Below, piece after piece: positions 1 to 9,207 of a stretch of DNA of 64,000 nucleotides. The DNA comes from Labia minor. Taxonomy: Eukaryota; Arthropoda; Insecta; Dermaptera; Spongiphoridae. Where the stretch lies: the NCBI GenBank assembly GCA_963082975.1, contig OY720347.1, forward strand, positions 12,506,225 to 12,570,224. The letters are read 5' to 3'. The position numbers and the translations under genes are program-made. Every line of letters starts with the position of its first letter. The stretch's first letter is position 1. Under the pieces are notes generated by a model that was not told the origin of the DNA, did no database searches, and was given only the letters and a program-made list of their open reading frames with translations.

Positions 1-1
1 T

Positions 2-1477
2 AATAAAAATGATGATATTAATTCATACTTAATGGTCTTTGAAAGACAGATGAATTTTTTTAAAATACCTCAAGAAAATTGGGTATCTTATTTATCTACA
101 ACCCTCCCTTTAGACCTAGTAAGGTTGTTATATAGAGAATCGGATAAAAATTTAATGGATTTTAATTATATTAAAACCCTTTTGATGCAAAGATTTAAAA
201 TCACTAAAGAAAAGATGCGTCAATTATTTTACAACAGTAAAAAATGTCCCACTCACACGTGGACTGATTTCTATCATAGCTTATTGGTTCATTTTGAATC
301 ATGGATAAAGGAATTGAATATCAATAGCTTCGAGGCATTAAAGGATTTAATTATTACAAATCAATTAAAAACTCACGTGTCATCACAATGTCGTGAGCAC
401 TTTTTAGATGAATGGGAAACATTAAATAAGCCTCTTGAATTAATAAAAAAACTTGAAAATTATGACAACCTCCGAAATACGGATGGCAAAATTGTAAATA
501 AAGTAGCCCCCCGTGGTACTGATACCGTTTCTATGGAGAAACCTGTTAAAAATGTAAAAAAATGTTATGGATGTGGGAAAATAGGTACTATTAAGCCCAA
601 ATGCACTGATTGCAATCCCCAATTAAAAACTAATAAAGTAGATCCTACTTTTAATTTTAATAATACTATCAAAATATCTTCAAATGAACAAAAAGGATTT
701 CTCCCTCTCCTCCCCATTCAAATAGGCGATGCCACGGGTACGGCATGTGCTGACTCTGGTGCCTCTCATTCCATAGGGAGTGAAAAATTATATAATATTT
801 TAAAAAATAAAAATGTTACATTTTATAATAAATCAGTAACTATTAGTTTAGCTGATGGCTCTAGCCAAGAGCATCAAGTAGATTTAATTGAATTACCTAT
901 AAATATTAAAAATAAAATAGTGCCCACCAGGCTGATGTTTTTTCAAAATCAAAAAATCCCCAGAACCTTATTGGGAAATGATTTTTTAAAACAGGCAAGA
1001 TTAATTATTGATCTTTGCTCTAACCAGTGGTATTTTAATAATGGAAAGAAATTAAAATACCCCTTTGAGAAAGAAGAACCACTTATCGCCTCTGAACCTC
1101 ACAAAATTCATTATTTATCGAATATTTTAATTACTAACAAAATGTTAAACGTCTCCCAAAAGCAGAAATCGAATCCATTATTGAACGAATGCAATAATAT
1201 CTTTACTGCAGGGGGAGAGCCTGCACCTTTTGGTGAGCACATAAATGGACAGGTGATTTACAATGACAACTTCGTCCCAGAAATCACCCCTTATCTAAAG
1301 AGATTCGCAAATAATTTGAAAGTTATAAATGAAAGAATCGAATCTAAGCAATTAAAAAATAAGAATTGCAATGATAAAAATCTTCAACAATTGTCATTTC
1401 CTATACAAACTTGCTCTTGGTATAGGAGATATATTCCTAAAAAGAGAGGTCGACCTCGAAAGGGTGACTCTAATTAA
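2..1477 (+). CDS. Ty3/mdg4-type Gag-protease ORF fused in frame to integrase C-terminal tail (internally deleted retrotransposon)
   Basis: The frame is open from base 2, so the true start lies left of the window; the first internal Met is at 32 and residues are numbered from it. Residues 1-150 look like a Gag capsid region. Residues 178-191 form a zinc-knuckle-like CX2CX4TX4C, with Thr where His is usual. Residues 241-245 (DSGAS) and 313-319 (LLGNDFL) are the active-site and C-terminal signatures of a retropepsin. Residues 396-404 (EPAPFGEHI) match the linker that normally precedes the Ty3-type reverse transcriptase. About ten residues later the protein reads FVPEITPYLKRFA (414-426), which resembles the region after the integrase core, and ends in a basic KKRGRPRKG tail (470-478). 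RT, RNase H and the integrase core are absent although the frame is intact. Gag, protease and LTR context are clear; the integrase-tail assignment is from motif recognition. Confidence 0.8.
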   Translation, partial: NKNDDINSYLMVFERQMNFFKIPQENWVSYLSTTLPLDLVRLLYRESDKNLMDFNYIKTLLMQRFKITKEKMRQLFYNSKKCPTHTWTDFYHSLLVHFESWIKELNINSFEALKDLIITNQLKTHVSSQCREHFLDEWETLNKPLELIKKLENYDNLRNTDGKIVNKVAPRGTDTVSMEKPVKNVKKCYGCGKIGTIKPKCTDCNPQLKTNKVDPTFNFNNTIKISSNEQKGFLPLLPIQIGDATGTACADSGASHSIGSEKLYNILKNKNVTFYNKSVTISLADGSSQEHQVDLIELPINIKNKIVPTRLMFFQNQKIPRTLLGNDFLKQARLIIDLCSNQWYFNNGKKLKYPFEKEEPLIASEPHKIHYLSNILITNKMLNVSQKQKSNPLLNECNNIFTAGGEPAPFGEHINGQVIYNDNFVPEITPYLKRFANNLKVINERIESKQLKNKNCNDKNLQQLSFPIQTCSWYRRYIPKKRGRPRKGDSN

Positions 1478-1750
1478 TTATTAAGAACTATTGTATATTT
1501 TTCTTTGATTTTTGTGAACTTTTTTATATTATTAATTGTTTAATTAATTATTAAGAACTATTGTATATTTTTATTTGATTTTTGTGAACTTTTTTTATAT
1601 TATTAATTGTTTAATTAAGTATTAAGATTATTATGTGTTTTTCTTAAATTTTTGTGAACTTATGTATTATCCATTTTTTTAGTTAAGTATTAAGAATTAT
1701 TATATCTTTGTCTTTAATCTTTATGAATTTTTTTTTTGTTGTATTATTAA
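1472..1750 (+). repeat. Four imperfect ~69-bp tandem repeats in the retrotransposon 3' noncoding region
   Basis: Units begin near 1474, 1542, 1611 and 1679. Each has the order TTAATTATTAAGAACTATT, a T-rich stretch, TTTGTGAAC and another T-rich stretch. Units 1 and 2 are almost identical; units 3 and 4 are more diverged. They start at the stop codon of the Gag-protease frame and end before the polypurine tract, so they are part of the element. Confidence 0.8.
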
Positions 1751-1775
1751 ATATTGTTTTTCGCTTTTCTCTTTT

Positions 1776-1811
1776 TCTGACTCCTTCGTTGGGACTTCTT
1801 CAGGAGTCAGA
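1776..1811 (+). other. 10-bp stem hairpin directly upstream of the polypurine tract
   Basis: TCTGACTCCT at 1776-1785 pairs perfectly with AGGAGTCAGA at 1802-1811 around a 16-base loop. The next bases are the purine run that primes plus-strand synthesis in LTR elements. A role in reverse transcription or 3' processing is possible but unproven. Confidence 0.6.
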
Positions 1812-1820
1812 GGGGGAGGA
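1811..1820 (+). promoter_or_regulatory. Polypurine tract of the LTR retrotransposon
   Basis: An all-purine run, AGGGGGAGGA, lies immediately before the TGTAACG that opens the LTR. This is the expected position for the plus-strand primer of a Ty3-type element. Confidence 0.75.
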
Positions 1821-2521
1821 TGTAACGAATGTATATTTGTTATATATAAATATGACAAAGTCACCCCAGGCGCTGTTGCATGACTGAATGGCAACGTCTG
1901 GGGGAGTCCAACTGCCCTCCGCGCGGTTGGTGACTTGGCATTATATAGTTAGTCAGATGCTAACCTTCTTTGTGTAAAGACGTGTTATCCTGTCTCCGCG
2001 TTCTTTATGTAAAGACGTGTTTTGATGATCCTCCATGTTGGATGGATCCTTTGTGACTCCCATGGTGGAGAAGTAATATAATATCTCTTATAATTATACA
2101 TTTTCTTTGACTCCCATGGTGGAGAAGTAATATAATATTTCTTATAATTATACATTTTCTTTTAAACAACCGTTTTTCAATTTAACTTAAACTACATCCT
2201 TATTGACCAGTCTCATTAAATCTGCTTTACCCCTGAGTATAGCATGGCGCCCATTTAACCTTCATCTCCGCTGGACCACTGGAGGAAAGGCAGGTTGTTC
2301 TCTGCAGCTGCGGGTAATATTTTCCCCCTTCAAGAAGATATCCACCTGCCTACCTGTGGAGACCTTAAACTCTTTTTTTCCCTCTCCACATAAGATCCAT
2401 TTTTCCCTCTCCCATTTCCCCTCTTCTCTCTTCTATCACATTTTCCCTCCCTTCTCTCTCCCTTCTTCCCTCCTCCTTGTAAGGGGCCTGTTGGCATCCA
2501 CTGTGGGCCTCCCCCCTTACA
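1821..2521 (+). mobile_element. 3' LTR of the Ty3/mdg4-type element (701 bp)
   Basis: The block opens with TGTAACG after the polypurine tract and closes with CCTTACA, giving TG...CA ends. It is richer in G+C than its surroundings. It holds a 57-bp tandem duplication (about 2048-2106 and 2107-2163, each with GACTCCCATGGTGGAGAAG), a repeated GTAAAGACGTGTT motif near 1974 and 2009, and a long C/T-rich tract (2370-2490). The 5' LTR is outside the window, so LTR age and target-site duplication cannot be read. An open frame at 2203-2559 inside it is not considered a gene. Confidence 0.75.
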
Positions 2522-2529
2522 ATATATTA

Positions 2530-2610
2530 TATTTAATATTATTAGATCAAATTTATTAAAAAATTTATTTAAACTTTATTTAAAATTGTTCATATGTATT
2601 GCTAACTTCA

Positions 2611-2644
<34 letters not shown>

Positions 2645-3016
2645 GGTGGGGGAATAATAAATATATTTCGTAATTTGATTCTAAAATATTTTTAAAATAA
2701 ATGATAATATAAATTCTGAAATTATATTGACACCTGTACTTGTCTGTATTTTAATTAAGAAAGGTTTTTATTTATAATAATAAAATATCATTTATATTAT
2801 TTATAATTTAATCTAAAAAATCTTTTAATTAATATAATATCATTTATTTAATATTATTAGATCAAATATATTCAAAAATTTTTTTGAAATTCCTTCCTTT
2901 AAAATTGTTCATATGTATTATATATGTTGATAACTTCATGAATATTTTGTTTTTGGGTGGGGGAATGATAAATATATTTCGTAATTTGAATCTAAATTAT
3001 TATTAAAATAAATATT
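2530..3016. repeat. Diverged direct repeat (~170 bp) beside the LTR
   Basis: 2531-2700 and 2845-3016 share the order TTAATATTATTAGATCAAAT, AAATTGTTCATATGTATT, AACTTCATGAATAT, TTGGGTGGGGGAAT and ATAAATATATTTCGTAATTTGA. The left unit carries an (AT)n run at 2614-2641. The right LTR border falls at the start of the first unit, so the retroelement landed in or beside an already repeated sequence. No coding potential is visible. Confidence 0.75.
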
Positions 3017-3135
3017 TTTAATTTTATTTCGAAATTAAATAAAAAAATTTTAAAATATTTCAAATATAAAAAAATATTAATACAATATCAATTAAAAAAG
3101 AATGACAAGATGAATATTACAACATGTATGACGTA

Positions 3136-3225
3136 ATTTGTGACGTCATATAAATTTACTTTTTTTTAAATTAAGAAAATATTAATAAAGTTGACTTTAA
3201 ACTGAAACCAATACAGATCGATTTT
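3136..3225 (-). repeat. Old diverged fragment of family A (HINE-like)
   Basis: The order GTGACGTCATATAA, TTAAATTAAGAAAA, TAATAAAG and ACCAATACA follows family A copies read on the minus strand (compare 8130-8205), but with many substitutions. Confidence 0.5.
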
Positions 3226-3304
3226 TCTTTATAAATAACTATTGTCTATGGTGTGAATTTCAAAATAATTCTTAGAGCGGTTTATAATCTCAAAAATATA
3301 CAAG

Positions 3305-3354
<50 letters not shown>

Positions 3355-4054
3355 TATACAATTTTTGGTAGTATAATAAGATAAGATATATTCTCCAATT
3401 CTTTATTAGACTAACAATAAAAATTCAGACATAATTTTCCCTCTCTCTCTCTTTAATGTCTGATTGCATCTTGTTATATGTAAAATATTTATTAGAACAT
3501 TGGGAATCATTTTAATTGACTATAATCGTCCTTTTTATTTAACTTTTTTTTTGTCAATCATAATGACTTATTTAGTTAGTATTCATACAATCTATCTTTG
3601 TTTTTTTTATATTTTATAATTTAATTAGAAACATTTTTTATTTTAATTATCATTTAGTTATGCGTGCACTCCGAGGAAATTTAAATATTCATAATTAATT
3701 TTATGATTTACATTTTTTTTTATTCTAGATTGTAAATTCAATTTTAAAGACTGTATAACACAAAAGCTAAGTGTTGTCATTGCTGATGAACTGGAATGAT
3801 TTGTTCTAAAAAAACTCAGAGCTTATAGAATTAAAATCCTCTAAATAATTTAATACATTTATTTTTTTAATATTTAATTTGTTTTTAATTACTTAATAAG
3901 AAATGAATAGATAAACCATTTCAATATTAAATAAGAATAAAGAGAAATTTAAAAGAGAGATAGATAAAAATTCAAATAGTATATTCATACTTTTTTTATG
4001 AATATAGATTTTTCATTTTAACAAAAATAGTCTAAATATAAAATAAATAATAAG
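3226..4054. other. AT-rich sequence without a recognised gene
   Basis: It contains a (TA)n microsatellite at 3308-3350, a short CT run near 3440-3452 and several poly-T tracts. No reading frame with codon bias, no RNA gene and no terminal inverted repeats were seen. Confidence 0.5.
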
Positions 4055-4158
4055 AAAATGTAAATGACTCAGGGCCCTTCAAAACGTATAAAAACATCAA
4101 AATCTCGACATTGAAAATTTTCGTGATCGCAATACTGTCTCTGGCGTGATAGTAAAAA
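4055..4158 (-). mobile_element. Truncated family B fragment (5' ~100 bp only)
   Basis: It matches the 5' end of family B read on the minus strand: CTTCAAAACGTATAAAAACA, AAATTTTCGTGATCGCAATA and a terminal GATAGTAAAAA. It stops abruptly on the left. It is joined on the right to a family A copy through a 16-18-bp spacer containing ATCGTAGCA, the same junction as at 7911-7940. Confidence 0.85.
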
Positions 4159-4176
4159 TAATATCGTAGCATAAAT

Positions 4177-4785
4177 AATAAGTTGACCTGTGGACAGGCA
4201 CAGAACCGACATGCGGTTTGAAATAAATTAATTTCCAGCTACAGAAACAATTTCAAATAATTTAAATGTATCTATTAATGCAATGAAAAACAGATATGGA
4301 TATAACATAAATATTTTTAATTTTATTTTATTTATAATATATAAAGAGGCGCTGGCATGAAGGACTGGGTGACTTCATATAATTTTAAATTAAGAAATAA
4401 CTAATGCAGATGATTTTTCCCGAGAATAGAACCAAAAGTGCATGATTCCTGGAGATATGTAAAAATCACCTCATGTGAAATTTGGTGTGAAAATAACCCT
4501 TCCTTTTCTATAGTCGATCGGTAATACTTCGACTTCCGGGTACCGGATATACACCAAAAGTTGATCCATTCATCATACTGATGCATTAAGTAAATATTCC
4601 AAATTTTATCAAAATCCGTTGAGCCGTTCAAGTTGTACACATCTATACGGACGGACAGATGGACAGACATGATGCTAAAATATTTTTTTCTGTTAAGAAA
4701 ATCCTTGATTCGTGGAGTTATGTAAAAATCTCCACATGTGAAATATGGCTTGAAAACAATACCTCCCTTTCTATCTACGGTAAAA
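4177..4785 (-). mobile_element. Family A element (HINE-like)
   Basis: Read on the minus strand this copy starts near ATTTTTACCGTAGATAG and ends with the AACTTATT terminus. The core has the GACGGACA-type microsatellite (4640-4670) followed by the conserved AAATTTGG block. In this copy the first TGACGTCA palindrome is eroded. On the minus strand a family B fragment follows directly after its 3' end. Confidence 0.85.
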
Positions 4786-5781
4786 ATATAATAGTTTATT
4801 AAAAAGAGAACTGAGTTAATTAACCAACGACTATCATTCCAATAAACAAACAAACAAAAAATTAATGGAAAAATAGACTAGACTAGAATATTAGTGATTT
4901 ATGAAACTTTTAAAATATATAACAAAATCGAAAAGTTGAATTTGACAGTACATAGAAAAAATAAAAGCATAAAATGAATATTAAGTAATCAATTTTAAAA
5001 ACATTTTTATTATGATTATTATTATTATTATTATTAAGTTTTGGACGAGAATCTAATAATAGGTGTGAAATTGAAAAACTTGATCGAGATGACCTCTCTA
5101 CATTATAATTTTAAAGAATTTTTTTGAACTGTTTATAATTTTCTTTTGATATTTCGATCGAAGCTAATCGATAGAATGAATAGAGAAGGAGAGAGATTGT
5201 CTGGATTTGTTATATTTATTATATTATAGTTGGATTCTTGATGGTGTTTCTGTTCTGTTTTTAGTGATGAAAATAAGCAACTGGTCCATTATGTTTTTTT
5301 TCTTCAAATGATTCAACACAAAGGATGGCTTTTAAATTTTCATTGAACACAACATTAAAAAAAACTTGTCTGACGTTAGAAGATAATAAAAAAAAAAGAA
5401 AAACGAATAGAATAGAAATAGATAATCAACATTTTCAATAAAATTTCAATTGTGTATTAAAACTGAAATTTATTGGGTTAATATCGTTAAGTTTAATAAG
5501 AAGATGGGGCATTTTAGAAAAGTCCAATAATAATTTTGAAAGCGAGTCGCTTGACAAGAAAGGCCCATTAAAATCCACCTCGCTTGTTCCATAGAAAATA
5601 GCGAATAGACTATCATGTCTAATGCCAGCTGTTGTTGTTGTTCCGTCCATTATCTTCTGCCATTTTTATTGGCATCGTTTTACATTATACACTAAATTTT
5701 CTTCTTAAAATAATAATAATAACTTTAAACTTTTTTAGCTTAACTTCAATAGAATCAAAGAATATATTTCAAATTTACATA
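4786..5781. other. AT-rich sequence; one unexplained minus-strand frame
   Basis: A minus-strand frame (5650-5435, 71 codons, beginning MDGTTTTAGIRHDSLF) is slightly richer in G+C than its flanks. It has no recognisable domain or convincing splice sites and could equally be element debris. An (ATT)n run lies at 5013-5034. Nothing else is recognisable. Confidence 0.4.
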
Positions 5782-6083
5782 TATAAATAAATTATTAAAA
5801 AAAACTTTTTAATATACACGCTTTTTAATCAAAAATGCCCTAAAAAATAGAAAATAAAATATTAATTAAACCTTGAATATTATCCTTTACATATGCCCAA
5901 CAAAAAAGCGTGGGTGTGTAGTAGGTAAAGAATTTAATTTTATTATGTGCGCCCCAGGCTTTTTTTGTTGGGCATATGTAAAGGATAATATTGAAGATTT
6001 AATTAATATTTTATTTTCCATTTTTTAGGGCATTTTTGATTAAAAAGCGTGTATATTAAAAAGTTTTTTTTATTAATTTATTT
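5782..6083. repeat. Long near-perfect foldback, arms ~126 bp, 48-base loop
   Basis: 5782-5909 is the inverse of 5958-6083 with few mismatches; paired landmarks include ATATACACGCTTTTTAATCA and TTTACATATGCCCAACAAAA. The loop (5910-5957) is unrelated and contains GCGTGGGTGTGTAGTAGG. The shape suits a foldback MITE. A hairpin-RNA source is possible but not shown. Confidence 0.85.
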
Positions 6084-6586
6084 TTTCAAGTTTTTAGTTT
6101 TTTTTTTTAATATTTTATTATTGCTTGCCAGATGTAAAACATTTCACTATTGACTACTATTTAAATCTGTTATTTTCGAACATATATTGGATTCTTCGCG
6201 AAGTTTCTAGGCCTTTTCTAGATGACATTGATTATTCAAGTGGCTTATTAAGCCATCGGCATACTGTCGTGTTCTATGTGGCACTGAGTTTTTCTTGGAA
6301 TCACAAAACAACACAATCACATTGTATAGAAAATGTATGGAAAATATAAAATATAAAAAAATTGTAAATATAAATATAACATTGTATTAACATCAATCAT
6401 TTAAATTCACAAATTTTGAAGAATTCAAAATATTTATTTTTGATTATTGCAGTGTCATCGACTTTTAATATACGTTTCAAATTTGAGCGAAACTAGAAGT
6501 GGGTTAAAATCCAATTACAAAATTTTGATCATTGCAAACATAAAAAGTGTAAAATGGAAAACTTATTAACTAACAATTGTATAGAT
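6084..6586. other. AT-rich sequence; unassigned short plus-strand frame
   Basis: A 74-codon frame at 6125-6349 begins with a non-ATG codon, has modest G+C enrichment and no recognisable domain or splice borders. It is not called a gene. Confidence 0.35.
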
Positions 6587-6790
6587 TAGTGAATCCCAAC
6601 CTGGGCGATATCGTCCCCTGGGGGCGATCGACATCTTAAAGAGGGCGATTATTTGACTATACGATTTTGGGAGGTGATAGTATTTTTGGGAGGGGAACTC
6701 ATTTTCAACTCTAAAAATAAGGTAAGATTATTTTGCGAAAAGGCTTTTTAAACATTTACGCTTTTTTTCAAAATGGTTCTAAAAAAACAA
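6587..6790 (+). mobile_element. hAT-like short element, family D, left end
   Basis: It begins AGTGAATCCCAACCTGGGC, a decayed form of the CAGTGATTCTCAACC terminus found elsewhere here. It shares GCGATCGACATCTTAAAGA and GGCGATTATTTGACTATA with 52805-52850. The right terminus is not recognisable. The hAT assignment rests on the terminal motif only. Confidence 0.55.
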
Positions 6791-7284
6791 TATAATACCA
6801 TCAAGAATTAGTATAGTTGATACATTAAAATCTATTTCACTAAAATTATAATGAATAAATAATTAAAGATTTTTTTTAGTATTATTAATTCATATACATT
6901 TAAAAACAATCAACTCTAGAAATAAATTTTCTATATTTTATAAATAATTTTTTTTATAATTTTATCCTTCAAATAAAAACAAAAAGAATGCTAATGTTTA
7001 ATATATATATAGTGAGATAAATATAAAAAATGGAATACCTTAATAGGAGTTTCAAAATAAAAATCTAATCTTAATGCTTAAAATATGAAAATTTCAGTTT
7101 CTTTGTTTTTGTTTACCTGAGAAATAAGGTATACATATGATGACCCGACCTTTTCCAATTATACCTTTCCTAAACATGTAATCAGGAGGTCCTTTGCTTC
7201 TCATCAGTCGTGCCAAGCTTCAAAAATCAATGAAAAAGGGCAAAATATTTCTTCCCAAAAAAAAATAAAAACGTTCACAAGCCC
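6791..7284. other. AT-rich sequence, nothing recognised
   Basis: A somewhat less AT-rich patch at 7130-7210 (around CATGTAATCAGGAGGTCC) has no open frame and no match to other repeats in the window. Confidence 0.4.
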
Positions 7285-7916
7285 AAATAAGCTGGAGTGT
7301 CTCCACTTGACTATAGCTCAATTTGAATTGGATTAAATAACATATATTATATATAAATTAAAATTAATTAATTATAAATTACAAATTAAAATTAATAAAT
7401 AATATTTATTAAACCAGCGCATGTTTGGCTCTTTGTTGATGGCACCACGTCACGTGTTGGCGCGTGTGATTTGCAATGTTAAAAAATTAATTCTGGTACT
7501 TTCAGCGATTCAATCAAGCTGAAATTTTATATATAGCAGTTTTATACAATTTTTAATCATATGAAAAACTATCAAACATATATCTTTATTTTTACGGTCA
7601 CTTTAGAGGAAAAAAAATCAAAACGTTGTAGGCAATGACCTATTTCCAGTTGAGCTACATTTCTCAAAAGTTAATAGAAAACTACTTGAATAATGCCCGT
7701 ATACCAAATTTCATGATTCTAGCTCGAACCGTTTGTGCGTAATAATAAACATACACACATACATACAAACAAACAAACACAGACAGACAGACAGCCATTT
7801 TTCTCAACCTTAGTAAAAATGATTCATAAACCTTCAAAACGTATAAAAACATCAAAATCTCGACATCGGAAATTTTCGTGATCGCAATAGTATATCGTAG
7901 ATCGTGATAGTAAAAA
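7285..7916 (-). mobile_element. Family B element (HINE-like), nearly full length
   Basis: Left to right it shows the 3' end (AAATAAGCTGGAGTGTCTCC), an AT-rich block, the CACGTCACGTGTTGGCGCGT block (7447-7466), TATATATAGCAGTTTTATAC, the Ser/Gly-free spacer, the AC/AG-type microsatellite (7746-7795) and the 5' end (GATCGTGATAGTAAAAA). The 10-bp subterminal inverted repeat is mutated at both ends. It is followed by the ATCGTAGCA spacer and a family A copy. Confidence 0.85.
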
Positions 7917-7934
7917 TAACATCGTAGCAAAAAT

Positions 7935-8457
7935 AATAAGTTAACCTGTGGCCAGGCACAGAATCGACCGGCGGTTTGAAATAAATTATTTTTCAGCTAC
8001 AGAAACAATTTCAAATAATTTTAATATATCTATTAATGCAATAAAAATCAATTATGGATATAACATAAATATTTTTAATTTTATTTTATTTATAATATAT
8101 AAAGAGACGCTGGCTGTGACGTCATGAAGAACTGGGTGACGTCTTATAATTTTAAATTAAGAAAAAACTAATGAAGATGATTTATCCCGAGAATAAAACC
8201 AATACAAAGTGCATGATTCGTGGAAATATGTAAAAAAAATCTCTTCGTGTGAAATTTGGTGTGAAAATAACCCTTCCTTTCCTATCGACGATCGGTAATA
8301 CTACCACTTCTGTGTTCCGGATATACACCAAAAGTTGATCAATTCATCATACTGATGCATTAAGTAAATATACTAAATTTTATCAAAATCCGTTGAGCCG
8401 TTCATGCTGTACACATCTATACGGACAGACGGACAGACATCATGCTAAAAATACTTT
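7935..8457 (-). mobile_element. Family A element, 5' third missing
   Basis: It runs from the 3' terminus (AATAAGTTAACCTGTGGCC) through two TGACGTCA-like sites (8118-8143) to the GACGGACA microsatellite and ATGCTAAAAATAC, then stops where an opposite-strand A copy begins at 8458. The two form a head-to-head pair. Confidence 0.85.
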
Positions 8458-9107
8458 TTACCGACCGACGATAGTAAGGGAGGTATTGTTTTCACACCAA
8501 ATTTCACATGTGGAGATTTTTACATATCTCCACGAATCATGCATTTTCTAAACAGAAAAAAGTATTTTTAGCATGATGTCTGTCCGTCCGTCTGTCCGTC
8601 CGTCTGTCCGTCTGTCCGTCCGTATAGATGTGTACAGCCTGAACAGCTCAACCGATTTTGATGAAATTTGGTATATTTACTTAATGCATCAGTGGGATGA
8701 ATTGATCAACTTTTGGTGCAAATACGGAAACCGGAAATGGTAGTATTAGCGATCGACGATAGGAAGGAAAGGGTTATTTTCACACCAAAGGAGATTTTTT
8801 TATATATCACCACGAATCATGCACTTTGTATTGGTTTTATCCTCGAGAAAAATCATATTTATTAGTTTTTTCTTGATTTAAAATTATATGACGTCATCCA
8901 GCCATTCATGACGTCACAGCCTGGTCTTGCATATATATTATAAATAAAATAAAATTAAAAATGTTTATATTTATTATTTATGTATGCCTATCTGTTTTTT
9001 ATTACATTAATAGATATATTAAAATTATTTGAAATTGTTTCTGTAGCTGGAAATTAATTTATTTCAAACCGTCGGTCGGTTCGGACCTGGCCACAGGTCA
9101 ACTTATT
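8458..9107 (+). mobile_element. Family A element, full length (good reference copy)
   Basis: The 5' end is TTACCGACCGACGATAGTAA. It is followed by a CACACCAAATTTCACATGTG block, a CTGTCCGTC-type microsatellite (8580-8622), the core block ACCGATTTTGATGAAATTTG, an internal direct repeat of the 5' block (8745-8850), two CRE-like palindromes (TGACGTCA near 8890 and 8910), the subterminal inverted repeat CGTCGGTCGGT, the hairpin GACCTGGCCACAGGTC and AACTTATTT. The 5' ACCGACCGACG and 3' CGTCGGTCGGT are exact inverse complements. This layout is that of Helentron-associated non-autonomous elements. No protein is encoded. Confidence 0.88.
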
Positions 9108-9207
9108 TCTGTTAAGAAAATGCATCATTCGTGGAGATATGTAAAAATCTCCACATGTGAAATTTGAACATGTGATCGCAATACTATCTCTGACAAGATA
9201 GTAAAAA
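9108..9207 (-). repeat. Chimeric scrap of family A joined to family B 5' end
   Basis: The first ~60 bases (TGTTAAGAAAATGCATCATT and TCTCCACATGTGAAATTTG) are minus-oriented A sequence. They run without spacer into TGATCGCAATACTATCTCTG and GATAGTAAAAA, the minus-oriented 5' end of B. Confidence 0.75.

Noticed and set aside
2203..2559. 118-codon frame with hydrophobic, Pro/Ser-rich composition
   Set aside because: It lies within the LTR in a C/T-rich tract, which explains both openness and composition.
5435..5650. 71-codon minus-strand frame beginning MDGTTTTAG
   Set aside because: It could be a lone exon, but no acceptor/donor pair or domain was seen. It is mentioned only as unexplained.
8580..8622. 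Tandem CTGT/CCGT units as a possible CRISPR or VNTR array
   Set aside because: These are short-period microsatellites inside transposable elements, with no spacers. CRISPR is not expected in a eukaryotic genome.
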